DNA of 64,000 bases from contig CAIQWD010000059.1 in the NCBI GenBank assembly GCA_903875445.1, forward strand, positions 1 to 64,000. The letters are read 5' to 3'. Under the pieces are notes generated by a model. It made no database searches. It was not told the origin of the DNA and saw nothing but the letters and a program-made list of their open reading frames with translations. Source of the stretch: an uncultured delta proteobacterium. Its GTDB lineage: Bacteria > Desulfobacterota > Desulfobulbia > Desulfobulbales > Desulfocapsaceae. A program made the translations under genes and the position numbers. The stretch's first letter is position 1. Every line of letters starts with the position of its first letter. Below are positions 45,485-53,268 of the stretch, piece by piece.

Positions 45485-46321
45485 ATGGATACTATGGATA
45501 TTATAGCGAAAATATTTGAACAAATTTTTCCCGTAGCTGCTGTTGGTGCAGGGCTGGCATTGCTCCTTCGCGGCTGGATCTCCGAGCGACTCAAACAATC
45601 GATTTCGCACGAATATTCTGAGAAACTCGAAACATTTAAGAACGAATTAAATCTTCGTGTACAAGCTCTCCGTCATGAGTATGAAGTAAATCGGCTTCGA
45701 ACGTCACTTTTCTTCGATCATCAACGCATGGCGTTTGCAGAAATTCTCGCGAAAATCGCCGAGGTCAATTGTGAGTGGTTGCGAACAGGATACGAGGACG
45801 AAGTTGGTTTCATTGAGCCTGTTTCGAAGATCATGCTCCAGCAGCTACGCCAACTCTGCTATAAACATCAACTTTTCCTCGACAACGATTCAATTATGGC
45901 CATGGAACTTTTATTTGAGATTTACCAAGATTCCTTTAATAATAGTAAAATCCCAGAGTCCTATGACAGTGCAGAATATCTCCGGCCTCGCATTGCAGCC
46001 CTCTTTCAACAAAAAATTGGGGTAGCAAGCGATAAGCATCCCATTAAACAAATTGCCCTGCTTGGCGCCATAAGAATTCTCAACCGCTACCACTTTCATG
46101 AAATTGATTTGCCCGTCAGTGGTCAACTTAAGCTTGGTTGGCAAGACGCCGCCGCCGACGGTGTGATGAAGGCAGAGCATAATTTTGGCGAGTTGGTCAG
46201 AATCATGCGCAAATTTCAAACCTACCTGCAAACCAAAACCACAACCTTTTATGAAGCAGAGGCTAGCCTTGAAAGATATCTCACCGTTCTTGACCCAAAG
46301 CTACCTAGCAACGACGCTTAA
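45485..46321 (+). CDS. Cassette-borne membrane-anchored coiled-coil protein
   Basis: A 278-residue protein I do not recognise. One N-terminal membrane helix (about 10-28, IFPVAAVGAGLALLLRGW) is followed by a coiled coil (about 33-75) and a helical, Leu/Gln-rich body. The gene is AT-richer than its neighbours. It starts 4 bp after a GTTAAGC core and its stop codon lies inside the GCTTAAC core of the next attC-like site, the exact arrangement of an integron gene cassette. ATG at 45494 is an alternative start; neither has a clear ribosome-binding site. Function unknown; cassette genes are often defence or stress genes, but nothing in this sequence shows that. Confidence 0.75.
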   Translation: MDTMDIIAKIFEQIFPVAAVGAGLALLLRGWISERLKQSISHEYSEKLETFKNELNLRVQALRHEYEVNRLRTSLFFDHQRMAFAEILAKIAEVNCEWLRTGYEDEVGFIEPVSKIMLQQLRQLCYKHQLFLDNDSIMAMELLFEIYQDSFNNSKIPESYDSAEYLRPRIAALFQQKIGVASDKHPIKQIALLGAIRILNRYHFHEIDLPVSGQLKLGWQDAAADGVMKAEHNFGELVRIMRKFQTYLQTKTTTFYEAEASLERYLTVLDPKLPSNDA

Positions 46322-46403
46322 CAAGTCAATAAACCTGACTGGAAATAAGCGCTTTCTAAAAGGTGGTCAGCACATCGGCCAGCAGGTTATTCCACCGTTA
46401 TAC
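46316..46403 (+). other. attC-like recombination site (88 bp)
   Basis: R'' GCTTAAC (46316-46322) and R' GTTATAC (46397-46403) enclose L'' AATAAACCTGACTGG (46328-46342) and L' CCAGCAGGTTATT (46379-46391). L'' pairs with all 13 bases of L' if two A are left out, i.e. two extrahelical bases on the same arm, as in true attC sites. R' pairs with R'' at 5 of 7 positions. Confidence 0.7.
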
Positions 46404-46434
46404 ACTAACAAAAAGAGTAGTGAAAGCGAGAACA

Positions 46435-46483
46435 AGGGTCAGGTCTTGAAACGTGAATATATGATATTTCAAGACCTGACCCT
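46435..46483. repeat. Perfect 17-bp inverted repeat
   Basis: AGGGTCAGGTCTTGAAA (46435-46451) and its exact complement (46467-46483) flank a 15-nt AT-rich loop. No T-run follows. It resembles REP/RAYT-type palindromes. A short direct repeat (TATGATCTCC twice) follows at 46484-46503. Confidence 0.85.
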
Positions 46484-46550
46484 ATGATCTCCCTATGATC
46501 TCCAAAAAATAACGACATCCTGACCTTTGCAAAAACTTTTAACTATGTAA

Positions 46551-47018
46551 TTATTTTATATTATTTTTACTAACCCAACCAACCAAACCATTTTTATTTT
46601 TTATCTTTGCATAAGCCCCTTCATTGGTAAGTATTTCTTCAATGTCAGACTTGTCCATTTTACCGATAATACTACTTGAAGCAGTTGCCTCTTTGTAAAC
46701 ATTATATTTGCCAACGTTGTTTTCGTTGCCGTTTACATCGTGAGCGGTGTAGCCTCTTGCTTCCATACACATCCTAAATAGATCTTTGGACTGATCGTCC
46801 GCGTGCATCTGGGCGCTAATTATCATGGCAATACCAACGCCACCAGTCCCACCGCCACTCCATGAGGTTCTTGATTGTTGCACACAATCATATCTGTCAC
46901 GGCTAAATTCTTCGTTTGTTACACCAAGTTTATCAAATACTAACTGTTGTGCACACCCTGTCATCTGTAAAAATAGACTGCTCAAAATCAATAGTCTTTT
47001 AGCTGGAAAAGCATTCAT
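46551..47018 (-). CDS. Lipoprotein with SH3-like domain
   Basis: A 155-residue predicted lipoprotein: signal peptide with lipobox ending at Cys21 (LQMTGC), a middle Gly/Ser-rich stretch (about 48-60), and a C-terminal bacterial SH3-like domain (about 95-155; KEATASSSIIGKM…AYAKIKNKNGLVGWVSKNNI). ATG at 47018 is chosen for the AGAGGAG site before it and a proper signal peptide; the frame is open to 47054. It runs against the surrounding cassette genes. Role unknown, perhaps cell-wall binding. Confidence 0.75.
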   Translation of the reverse strand: MNAFPAKRLLILSSLFLQMTGCAQQLVFDKLGVTNEEFSRDRYDCVQQSRTSWSGGGTGGVGIAMIISAQMHADDQSKDLFRMCMEARGYTAHDVNGNENNVGKYNVYKEATASSSIIGKMDKSDIEEILTNEGAYAKIKNKNGLVGWVSKNNIK

Positions 47019-47476
47019 CCGATGAGTCTCCTCTTTCAACTCCACGGGCATCATCTAATGCCAAGATGGTGGTTTTCTCATCATATCAAATTAACGGTTC
47101 ATATATATCTTTTGGTTTTATTACGCATTTTTAAAAACGCCACATTTTCGATAATATCGTCTACCTGCTCAAATATTTACACAGGTATTTTAAAGGAACC
47201 GTATCAGGGGATTGAATAAATGGCAAGGTTTCAAATTAGATTGGAGCTTAACTCTTATCAAAAATCTTACCTACGCTGGAGAATACAGGAAGCGTTGTTA
47301 ATGGCAACAAGGGCCGGGGGGTAAATAGTGGACGAAAGAGGGGACGTTGTTTAATTGTTGCATCAGGGAGATGAGAACAGATTTAATTTCTGAAACTGAA
47401 GATTTGGAAATACTGGGACACTTCCCAGGTTATTGTGAATGAGACAGCTTTTTCTAACTACCATCGCCCATCATGC
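47019..47476. other. Gene-free stretch with a REP-like fragment
   Basis: AT-rich. It holds the lipoprotein promoter region, a 34-codon open frame at 47220 that I do not accept as a gene, a REP-like core (GGGGACGTTGTTTAATTGTT, 47339-47358), and a hairpin in which AATACTGGGA pairs with TCCCAGGTTATT (47415-47440). No complete attC site was found here. Confidence 0.45.
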
Positions 47477-47512
47477 TTGACGTTAATCACGTCGCGCGTT
47501 ATTATTTAACGC
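47477..47512 (+). promoter_or_regulatory. Promoter and operator of higBA
   Basis: TTGACG (47477-47482), 17-bp spacer, TATTAT (47500-47505). A palindrome GCGTTA-TTATT-TAACGC (47496-47512) covers the -10 box and ends at the base before the higB ATG. HigA bound here would block RNA polymerase. The leader would be very short. Confidence 0.65.
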
Positions 47513-47791
47513 ATGATAAGATCATTCAAATGTAAATACACCGAAGCACTCTCAGGAGGTAAGCGCGTCAGACGGTTCGCGAATATTGCTGATGTTGCGC
47601 GACGTAAATTAAGACAGCTTGAGATCGCAAATCGACTTGAAGATTTGAGAGTGCCTCCAGGCAACCACCTTGAAGCACTCACGGGGAATCGTTCCGGCAT
47701 ATACAGTATTCGCATCAATGATCAGTGGCGTGTCTGTTTTGGTTGGACGGATGCAGGCGCAGAAAATGTGGAAATAGTTGATTACCACTGA
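47513..47791 (+). CDS. higB: HigB-type mRNA interferase toxin
   Basis: A 92-residue RelE-superfamily toxin (plasmid maintenance system killer). Typical features: MIRSFKCKYTEAL opening, RRKLRQLEIANRLEDLRVPPGNHLEAL, and the active-site strand YSIRINDQWRVCF ending in VEIVDYH. It cleaves mRNA at the ribosome. The antitoxin gene follows after 12 bp, the usual HigBA order with the toxin first. Confidence 0.93.
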   Translation: MIRSFKCKYTEALSGGKRVRRFANIADVARRKLRQLEIANRLEDLRVPPGNHLEALTGNRSGIYSIRINDQWRVCFGWTDAGAENVEIVDYH

Positions 47792-47803
47792 GGAGAATCT
47801 AGT

Positions 47804-48142
47804 ATGAGCATACTCAAACCCATCACTCCAGGCGAGATCCTCTCGGAAGAGTTTCTCAAACCCATGATTATTAGCCAGTATCGTTTAGCCAAGGAAATCG
47901 GTGTCCCCGCTCAACGTATCAGCGAGATTATTGCCGGTAAGCGTTCGATCACAGCTGATACTGATTTACGGTTGTGCCGATTTTTTGGTTTATCCAACGG
48001 ATATTGGTTGCGTGCTCAAGCTGCCCACGATACGGAAGTTGCAGAACGTACTCTCGGCAAAATGATAATAAAGATCAAACCTTGGTCTGAGTCAACTGCC
48101 CAACAAGGTGCTCCGGCCGATGCTCGTACTTCACACGGCTGA
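47804..48142 (+). CDS. higA: HigA-type antitoxin (XRE family)
   Basis: A 112-residue antitoxin with an XRE helix-turn-helix (about 23-75; SQYRLAKEIGVPAQRISEIIAGKRSITADTDLRLCRFFG). It neutralises HigB and should repress the operon via the palindrome at 47496-47512. The last 15 codons (TAQQGAPADARTSHG) are translated from an attC-like site, so the gene runs into its cassette recombination site, a feature seen in other cassette genes. Confidence 0.93.
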   Translation: MSILKPITPGEILSEEFLKPMIISQYRLAKEIGVPAQRISEIIAGKRSITADTDLRLCRFFGLSNGYWLRAQAAHDTEVAERTLGKMIIKIKPWSESTAQQGAPADARTSHG

Positions 48143-48156
48143 GCTTGCCGTTCGGC
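48098..48156 (+). other. attC-like recombination site (59 bp) after higA
   Basis: R'' GCCCAAC (48098-48104) and R' GTTCGGC (48150-48156) pair at 6 of 7 positions. Inside, GGTGCTCCGGCCG can pair imperfectly with CGGCTGAGCTTGCC. Length and layout are close to the classical short attC sites of resistance cassettes, but no alignment was run. Confidence 0.55.
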
Positions 48157-48189
48157 TGGCAAGGCCGGCCAACCAAGAAAGGACTAGAA

Positions 48190-48801
48190 ATGAAATCGAG
48201 AATAATTGCGATAGCGGTCATGTTATTGGCAGCCAACGTAGGATTGGCGCAGGACACGAAATACCCCAAGGCTAGAGTCAGCTTCGATGACTTCAAAGGT
48301 CTTGTTGCGGAGGTGGAGACTCACCGAGCCAGCCGCCTCATCGACCTCAACACATTCCTCAAGATGAGCGAGGAGGAAGGAGTCATGATTCTGGATTCGC
48401 GTTCCGACTTTCGTTTCGACCGCATCCACCTTAAAGGCGCAAGCCACTTGGCCTTTACCGACTTCACCCAAGACAATCTGACAAAAGTCATTCCAAATCC
48501 CGAGACCAAGATTTTGATCTACTGCAACAACAATTTCGACGGCGACCAGACGGATTTTGCCTCAAAAGTTGCCGTGCCGCGTCCGAAGCCAGCTAATGCG
48601 GTAGCAACCCAATTCGCCGCCCAAGCCAAGCCGCTCATGATGGCGCTGAACATTCCCACCTATGTCAATTTGTATGGATACGGCTACCGCAATGTTTATG
48701 AGCTGCATGAACTTGTGGGAGTGAGCGACCCCAGAATTACGTTTGAAGGAACCGTTGTAGAGCAGAAACCCACGCCCCCCGCGCCCCCGGCTGCGAAGTG
48801 A
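48190..48801 (+). CDS. Periplasmic rhodanese-like protein
   Basis: A 203-residue exported protein: signal peptide (1-20, cleavage near GLA-QD) and a rhodanese-like domain (about 60-180). ILDSRSDFRFDRIHLKGASHL is the first rhodanese motif, and LIYCNNNFDGDQTD carries the candidate active-site Cys with an unusual loop. It may bind or transfer sulfur, but activity is uncertain. The C-terminus is a Pro/Ala-rich tail. ATG at 48190 is preferred for AAAGGA before it. It starts 34 bp after the attC-like R' core, so it may be another cassette gene. Confidence 0.8.
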   Translation: MKSRIIAIAVMLLAANVGLAQDTKYPKARVSFDDFKGLVAEVETHRASRLIDLNTFLKMSEEEGVMILDSRSDFRFDRIHLKGASHLAFTDFTQDNLTKVIPNPETKILIYCNNNFDGDQTDFASKVAVPRPKPANAVATQFAAQAKPLMMALNIPTYVNLYGYGYRNVYELHELVGVSDPRITFEGTVVEQKPTPPAPPAAK

Positions 48802-48840
48802 ACAATAAGCGATGGGAGAAAATATGGGACGCGCGTAAAT

Positions 48841-48866
48841 ATGGGACGTTGTTTAATTGTTGAATA
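48841..48866 (+). repeat. REP-like repeat, copy 5
   Basis: GGGACGTTGTTTAATTGTTG, identical over 20 bases to the copy at 47341-47360. Confidence 0.65.
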
Positions 48867-48889
48867 GAAAAAGTGGATATTACCAACCA

Positions 48890-48954
48890 ACCGTTTTAGC
48901 GGTCAAGCCGCTGAACTTAGCGGCACACGGCGCCGGTCAGCGCCGCGGTTATAC
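48890..48954. repeat. Cluster of three GC-rich hairpins
   Basis: ACCG/CGGT (48890-48903), GCCGCT/AGCGGC (48907-48924) and CGGCGC/GCGCCG (48928-48945) follow one another and end at GTTATAC (48948-48954), the same core as in the attC-like site at 46397. GCTGAAC at 48910 could be its partner, giving a 45-bp attC-like unit, shorter than usual. The rest of 48802-49103 shows no gene; GGGGGACACCTAAC at 49005 is a REP-type fragment. Confidence 0.4.
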
Positions 48955-49103
48955 TTGTAGTATGGAGGTGTGAGAATATCAATAATGATATCGTGACAGA
49001 ATTCGGGGGACACCTAACTTAGTTTTTACGCAACCACATGCACAACACCTTTTCGTGACATCGTGTGGGAAAACGATACCTCCGAGAATCAGCTTGAATC
49101 CCA

Positions 49104-50243
49104 TCATTCCCCAGCAATAAACCCATGATAGTTCTCCCGGTTGAGCAAATGCCATTCCGCATCGGGGTATGCGGCAGTCCATTCCTTCGGCGGACGGGGT
49201 TTTGCCTTGCCCCATTTCATTTCGTAGCCGTACAACTTGCCATTGCGCTCTTCAACAAGATCCAGTTCCTGTTTACTATAGGTCCTCCAGAAATAATTGT
49301 TGGCCGGTTCCCTCAGATATTCCTGGCGTTTTAATCGCTCGATGACCAGATAATTTTCCCATAATTCGCCGGTATCATTGCGCAACTCAAGGAGATTGAA
49401 GTTGTTGATCAGGGCGTTACGTATACCGTTATCTATGAAATAATATCGGCTGTTCTTGGTTACCTCGCTGCGCAGGTTGCGACTGAACCCTCCCAGTTTC
49501 TGGATGACAAATGCCTTTTCCAAGAGATCCAGATAGTGATCGACCGTATTTTTACTCATCCCGAGGCTTGCACCCAATTCGCTGTACGAGACCTCCTTAC
49601 CGATCTGGAAGGCGATCAATTGCAGCAGCCTGCCAATCTTTGCCGATTGTCTGATGCCTTCCAGTTCCAGGATGTCCTTATACAGGTAGGAGGATACGAT
49701 TTCCTTGAGATACTGCTGCCGTTCGCGGTTATCTCCCATCAGTACAATTTCCGGATAGGAACCATAAATCAGGCGGCTTTCGAGACGCGCCTCGGTCTGG
49801 TGTCGTTGTTCTATCGCACCTAGCTCCAGTTGCGACAGGGGGTACTGGATCAGGGTTGTTTTTCTGCCGGTCAGCGGTTCGCCGATGCTGCGGGCCAAAT
49901 CGAAAGAAGACGACCCGGTGGCAACGATGCGAATATCGGGTATATGGTCAACGATCAGCTTGAGATTAAGACCGATGTTTTTGACCTTCTGGGCTTCGTC
50001 AACCACCAGCAGGCGATTCTTGCCGACAAATTCCTTGAGTTTCTCCAGCGACTGGCTTGAAAGATAGCCTTGAACGGTAATGTCTTCGCCACTCACCAGC
50101 AAGTAAGGCCCATCTTCCTCTCTCAGAAATTCCTGGATCAGGGTGGTCTTGCCGGTGCGTCGGGCACCATAGATAACAACCACTTTCCCGTGTTTTAGCG
50201 TTGCTTTTAGGTTATCCAGCTGTCTCTGCCTGATGTAATTCAT
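49104..50243 (-). CDS. AAA ATPase with DUF4143 domain
   Basis: A 379-residue protein of the widespread AAA_14/DUF4143 family. P-loop VVIYGARRTGKTTL (about 22-35), Walker B RLLVVDEAQ, sensor VATGSSSFDL, then a winged-helix segment (about 210-250, EVSYSELGASLGMSKNTVDHYLDLLEKAFVI) and a nuclease-like C-terminal domain (QELDLVEERNGKLYGYEMKWGK, the ExK pattern of restriction-like folds). Role is unknown for the family. It borders the accessory patch. Confidence 0.85.
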   Translation of the reverse strand: MNYIRQRQLDNLKATLKHGKVVVIYGARRTGKTTLIQEFLREEDGPYLLVSGEDITVQGYLSSQSLEKLKEFVGKNRLLVVDEAQKVKNIGLNLKLIVDHIPDIRIVATGSSSFDLARSIGEPLTGRKTTLIQYPLSQLELGAIEQRHQTEARLESRLIYGSYPEIVLMGDNRERQQYLKEIVSSYLYKDILELEGIRQSAKIGRLLQLIAFQIGKEVSYSELGASLGMSKNTVDHYLDLLEKAFVIQKLGGFSRNLRSEVTKNSRYYFIDNGIRNALINNFNLLELRNDTGELWENYLVIERLKRQEYLREPANNYFWRTYSKQELDLVEERNGKLYGYEMKWGKAKPRPPKEWTAAYPDAEWHLLNRENYHGFIAGE

Positions 50244-50352
50244 ATAAACCCCGTCATTTAATTGACTGAATTATAGCAAATTCAGTAATTTTTGCGGCAG
50301 AAATTTTGATATCCGGCAACCAGCTGATTTGAACAGAGACGGGTAATTTCCC

Positions 50353-51231
50353 CTATCGCAGAAACCAGGGTTCCCGTCCGCCGGTAAGAATCTCCACCCC
50401 GTCCGCCGTCACCAAAAGAGTATGCTCGAACTGGGCGCTTCTCGCCAGATCGGCGGTGACCGCCGTCCACTTATCCGGCCAGACGACACATTCGGCGCTG
50501 CCGGCATTGAGCATCGGTTCGATGGTAAAGGTCATGCCTTCCTTGATCAGCATGGCGTTTTTCGATTCGTAGAAATGGGCGACGTAGGGCTCCATGTGAA
50601 AGTTTTCGCCGATCCCGTGTCCGGTAAACTCCCGGACGATGCTGAAACCGTTCTGCCGGGCATGGGTCTCGATCACAAGGCCGATGGCGTTCAGTTTGTT
50701 CCCCGGGCAAACCTCATCGATGGCCCGCAGCAAACACTCCCAAGTCACCTGGACCAGCCGCTTTGCCTCATCGTCGACCTCGCCGACAAAAACCGTCTCG
50801 GAGCAATCGCCATGCATACCGTGGGCGTAGACGGTAACATCGCAGTTGATGATATCCCCCTCCATTAACCTTCGATTATCGGGAATGCCGTGCACCACCA
50901 CCTCATTCACCGAAGTGCAGATGGATTTGGGAAAACCCATATAATTGAGGGGGCTCGGGTAGGCGCCAAGGGCAAGGATATGCTGGTGGGCAAGGCAGTC
51001 GAGTTCATCGGTGCTAACACCGGGATGCACTGCCGCAAGGACCGTATCCAGGACCTCCCGCGCCAGTCCACCGGCCTTGCGCATCCGCTCGATCTGTTCG
51101 GCGGTTTTCTTGATGCAGGACAGTTTGTAAGGGGCCGGAACGCCGGAATAGGCGTATTCCGGCCGAGAAATATGGGATGGTACCGATCGGGTGGGACTGA
51201 TGATTCCGGCGACAACGGTCGGCCTTTGCAT
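50353..51231 (-). CDS. map: Methionine aminopeptidase
   Basis: A 292-residue type I enzyme removing initiator Met. Metal ligands are visible: INCDVTVYAHGMHGDCS (two Asp), FTGHGIG (His), FTIEPM (Glu) and SAQFEHTLLVT (Glu). About 40 extra N-terminal residues (SPTRSVPSHISRPEYAYSG) match the linker extension of type Ic forms, which helps ribosome contact. It stands alone, divergent from holA. Confidence 0.96.
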   Translation of the reverse strand: MQRPTVVAGIISPTRSVPSHISRPEYAYSGVPAPYKLSCIKKTAEQIERMRKAGGLAREVLDTVLAAVHPGVSTDELDCLAHQHILALGAYPSPLNYMGFPKSICTSVNEVVVHGIPDNRRLMEGDIINCDVTVYAHGMHGDCSETVFVGEVDDEAKRLVQVTWECLLRAIDEVCPGNKLNAIGLVIETHARQNGFSIVREFTGHGIGENFHMEPYVAHFYESKNAMLIKEGMTFTIEPMLNAGSAECVVWPDKWTAVTADLARSAQFEHTLLVTADGVEILTGGREPWFLR

Positions 51232-51430
51232 GCGTATGTTCTCCGTAACCTCTCAAGGAGCGAAATTTCTTCTGTAATAATTTTGAAAAGATACCTTCAC
51301 CTGGCACGCAAAAGCAAGGCATTTTGCGGAAAATGTCTCAGCTCTTTCGTTTGTCGCTAAAAGGTTCTATACTATTTACCTGCCGGTAAAACCGTTCTGC
51401 CCGAGTGGATCTGAAAAATGAGATAAGGAT

Positions 51431-52816
51431 ATGGCACTAATTAAAAGATCGGAGCTGCCGGCGGCTCTGCAGGAAGGATCGCCGCTGCTCACCGCCCAGG
51501 TTTTTCTCTTTTTCGGCGAGCGATTTCTCTGCAAGGAGGCCGCCGATCTTGTACAAGAAAAACTTCTGGCGATGGGGCACGGGGCCGTCCATGCCATCGA
51601 CGGCGACCGGGAGGATGCCGGCCGGACCTTGTCCCGGCTGATGAGCTATAGCCTGCTGCCGGGCCGCCAGCTGTTTCGGGTCTCGGACAGCCGGATCTTT
51701 CACAGCAAGACGGTGGTCGAAGAAATCTGGACCAAGGCGGTACAGGCCTTCCAGGGCGGCAACTCCGGTCCGGCCCGCAACCATCTGGTAAGCATGGTCC
51801 AGGCAGTCGGCCTGAAGATTGAGGGGCCAACGCCCCTGTCGGAGATCCCGCCGCCGGAGTGGCAGAAAATCTTTGCCTTTGCCAAACCGAGCGAAAGCCT
51901 TGACTGGGCCGACCAGATGCTGGGCGAGGGTGGCGATCAAGTCAAGGTGGCTGGCGCCAACCTGGCGGATCGCTATATCGAGACCTTCGAGAAAGGCATT
52001 CCCGCCCAGAATATTCTCTTGTTGACCGCCGAAACCGTCGATAAACGCCAGAAGTTATTTACCTACTTGAAAAAGCACTGCTCCGTTGTCGATTGTTCCG
52101 TGGCCGTCGGCTCCGGAGCCGCGGCACAAACCGAACAAAAAGAAGTCCTCCGGGAGATGATGCAAAAGACCCTCACCGACTTCCATAAAAAGATCGAGCC
52201 ACGGGCGGTGGAGATGTTTTTTGAGCGGGTCGGCTTCCATCCAGTGGCGGTGGTAATGGAAACCGAAAAACTGGTGCATTCCATCGGCGACCGCGCCGGT
52301 ATCACCGCAAACGATGTGGAGGAGATGGTCGGCCGCAATCGGGAAGACGCCCTCTTTGAGCTGACCGACGCCCTCGGTAAAAGACAGGCCGACCGGACCC
52401 TGACGATCCTCTCGCACCTTCTCGAACAGGGAATTCATGAGTTGGCCATCCTGGCAACTCTGCGAAACTATTTAAGGAAACAGCTGATTTTCCGCTCTCT
52501 GCAGATGCGTACCTTTCCGGTCTGGCGCAGCGGCATGAATGCCAGGGATTTCCAGAACACCTATCTCCCCGCCCTGAAAGCGGAAGACGACTGGGGCGAA
52601 CTCCTGCAGGGCCACCCCTATGCCCTGTTCATGAGTTTTACCAAGGCTGCGGAATACTCCTGTTCCGGACTGAAAAGATGGCTGGCAATGCTGCTCGATG
52701 CCGAATTCCGCCTCAAGGGATCGCCCCTGCCGTCGCGGCTGGTCATCGAGGAACTCCTGGTGGCGATGTTGAAAGGGTCAGCGAAACTTCCCGGCAGAAG
52801 AGATTTTGTGGTATAA
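51431..52816 (+). CDS. holA: DNA polymerase III delta subunit, long form
   Basis: A 461-residue clamp-loader delta subunit. The N-terminal fold (VFLFFGERFLCKEAADLVQEKLL), the middle VDKRQKLFTYLKKH and the C-terminal helical collar (DALFELTDALGKRQADRTLTILSHLLEQG…LATLRNYLRKQL) fit HolA. It is about 120 residues longer than E. coli HolA, mainly an insertion at about 100-170 and a longer C-terminus. It precedes clpS by 98 bp. Confidence 0.8.
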   Translation: MALIKRSELPAALQEGSPLLTAQVFLFFGERFLCKEAADLVQEKLLAMGHGAVHAIDGDREDAGRTLSRLMSYSLLPGRQLFRVSDSRIFHSKTVVEEIWTKAVQAFQGGNSGPARNHLVSMVQAVGLKIEGPTPLSEIPPPEWQKIFAFAKPSESLDWADQMLGEGGDQVKVAGANLADRYIETFEKGIPAQNILLLTAETVDKRQKLFTYLKKHCSVVDCSVAVGSGAAAQTEQKEVLREMMQKTLTDFHKKIEPRAVEMFFERVGFHPVAVVMETEKLVHSIGDRAGITANDVEEMVGRNREDALFELTDALGKRQADRTLTILSHLLEQGIHELAILATLRNYLRKQLIFRSLQMRTFPVWRSGMNARDFQNTYLPALKAEDDWGELLQGHPYALFMSFTKAAEYSCSGLKRWLAMLLDAEFRLKGSPLPSRLVIEELLVAMLKGSAKLPGRRDFVV

Positions 52817-52914
52817 TTGAATTTGGGCTGGAGATAATTATTTTTTGGGTATAAGGGCTGCCGATAACCGGGATTGCCTTGAAGTGATAATAGAACTACC
52901 TTAATCGTACGACC

Positions 52915-53229
52915 ATGGCCGAGCAAAAAAACCAAAGAGAAGGAAATGTCCTTACCAAGGATGAGATCGAAACCAGGGAGCCGCCGCTGTACAAGGTGCT
53001 GCTGCACAATGACGACTATACCACCATGGAATTCGTCATCTCCATTCTTGAAACCGTATTTCAGAAATCGACCCCTGACGCCACAAAAATAATGCTTAAT
53101 GTCCACAACGAGGGGGTAGGAGTAGCCGGAGTGTATACCTGGGAAATCTGTGAAACAAAGATCTCCCTGGTCCACCAACTGGCAAAAAAAAATGAGTTTC
53201 CATTACGTTGTTCGATGGAAACGGTATAA
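52915..53229 (+). CDS. clpS: ClpS adaptor of the N-degron pathway
   Basis: A 104-residue adaptor. PPLYKVLLHNDDYTTMEFVISIL contains the NDD acidic site that grips N-degron residues, and HNEGVGVAGVYTWEICETK is the conserved second half. It hands substrates to ClpAP. clpA follows after 39 bp, the normal order. Confidence 0.97.
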   Translation: MAEQKNQREGNVLTKDEIETREPPLYKVLLHNDDYTTMEFVISILETVFQKSTPDATKIMLNVHNEGVGVAGVYTWEICETKISLVHQLAKKNEFPLRCSMETV

Positions 53230-53268
53230 CCAAGGATTTCCCTTTTCCACAACCGCACCCGGAAAACT

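Noticed and set aside
47220-47324. 34-codon open frame beginning MARFQIRL
   Set aside because: Opening slightly recalls REP-associated transposases, but it is too short and lacks any catalytic motif.
45364-49103. Integron integrase gene
   Set aside because: Looked for a tyrosine recombinase on both strands in and around the cassette patch; none is present in the window.
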